Shown piece by piece: positions 63,656-64,000 of a stretch of DNA of 64,000 bases; position 1 is the stretch's first letter; each line of letters starts with the position of its first letter. Both the position numbers and the translations under genes were made by a program. A model generated the notes under the pieces. It was not told the origin of the DNA. It searched no databases and saw nothing but the letters and a program-made list of their open reading frames with translations. The DNA comes from Thauera sp. K11 (GTDB lineage: Bacteria > Pseudomonadota > Gammaproteobacteria > Burkholderiales > Rhodocyclaceae), in contig NZ_CP023439.1 in assembly GCF_002354895.1 (NCBI RefSeq), positions 1,488,001 to 1,552,000 on the forward strand. The letters are read 5' to 3'.

Positions 63656-64000
63656 TCAGCGCTCCCGTCCGGCGCGGAAGCCGGCCTCGTTCTGGCGCGC
63701 GGCCTCGCCGGCCACCCAGCTCAGCAGCGGGCCGTCCGGGTTGTCGCGCTGGGTCTGGGCGCAGGCGTCGACGCATTGCGCGCACTGCGTGCAGGTGAAC
63801 ATGTGGCGCTTGATGTTGCGCGGCGTCAGGCGCATCGGGCACACGGCGTCGCAGGCGGATTGCCGGTCCGGCAGGCAGCTCGCGCAATCGGCCGCGCGGC
63901 TGCGGCGAAAGCCGACCACCATCGCAGACTTGTTGCCCATCCAGGCCAGGCTCTGGAACAGGCCGACGGCGCACACGTAGCGGCAGAAGAGGTGGCGGGC
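63656..64000 (-). CDS. 4Fe-4S binding membrane protein of the NapH/NosR/CcoG kind (partial)
   Basis: The C-terminal 114 codons of a gene entering from the right edge. ARHLFCRYVCAVGLFQSLAWMGNK resembles the cysteine motif after a helix in NapH/NosR-type proteins. CASCLPDRQSACDAVCP and CTQCAQCVDACAQ supply ligands for iron-sulfur clusters. It ends four bases before the norD start, so the two are co-transcribed. It may supply electrons or act in metal assembly for the NO reductase. The N-terminal membrane part is outside the window. Confidence 0.75.
   Translation of the reverse strand, partial: ARHLFCRYVCAVGLFQSLAWMGNKSAMVVGFRRSRAADCASCLPDRQSACDAVCPMRLTPRNIKRHMFTCTQCAQCVDACAQTQRDNPDGPLLSWVAGEAARQNEAGFRAGRER

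Overview
The window reads as chromosomal DNA of a high-GC, denitrifying, aromatic-degrading betaproteobacterium, most like the Thauera/Azoarcus/Aromatoleum group (Rhodocyclales). This is an inference from gene content: a cytochrome cd1 (nirS) denitrification cluster with a Dnr-type regulator and norD, benzoate dioxygenase genes, an indolepyruvate oxidoreductase, and FecI/FecR/TonB iron modules. I saw no tRNA, rRNA, CRISPR array or transposase.

Layout. (1) 1-17.9 kb, iron acquisition: the tail of a FecR-like gene; a TonB-dependent siderophore receptor with PepSY and small membrane proteins; a MacA-MacB-NodT tripartite exporter; then a second module of FecI sigma factor (with a Fur-box-like promoter), FecR, second receptor, a decayed siderophore-esterase gene, two small membrane proteins and a second PepSY protein. 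(2) 18-25 kb, C4-dicarboxylates: a sigma-54-type promoter, aspartate ammonia-lyase, a DAACS dicarboxylate symporter, a TauE-type exporter, and a DctB/DctD two-component pair that probably drives the sigma-54 promoter. (3) 25.3-35.3 kb, aromatics: a small membrane protein, 4-hydroxyphenylpyruvate dioxygenase, a fused indolepyruvate ferredoxin oxidoreductase, a BenR/XylS-like AraC regulator divergent from benA-benB, and a periplasmic binding protein. Two related nested-palindrome elements of about 180-190 bp lie at 25.05 and 33.9 kb in opposite orientation. (4) 35.4-56.6 kb, denitrification: nirE divergent from nirS, then a NirT-type tetraheme protein, a cytochrome c, a cupredoxin, nirC, nirF, fused nirDL, nirG and nirH; after an interruption, nirJ, nirN and nnrS. 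(5) 60.97-64 kb on the minus strand: a 4Fe-4S protein (partial), norD and dnr.

The most unusual part is 44.2-52.35 kb. A compact six-gene operon sits between nirH and nirJ, splitting the heme d1 biosynthesis genes. It has visibly lower GC and its own near-consensus sigma-70 promoter. It encodes an AmrS-like radical SAM enzyme, an LCAT-like acyltransferase/lipase, a LuxE-like acyl-protein synthetase, a LuxC-like acyl reductase, an NAD-dependent epimerase/dehydrogenase and a penicillin-acylase-family hydrolase. There is no luciferase. It looks like an uncharacterised fatty-acyl activation/reduction pathway.

A second foreign-looking patch at 56.9-60.9 kb holds an AT-rich gene pair (a DUF6402-like protein plus a small two-helix membrane protein) and an acyltransferase. 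It is flanked by two direct copies of a small secreted-protein gene; the left copy is broken by frameshifts.
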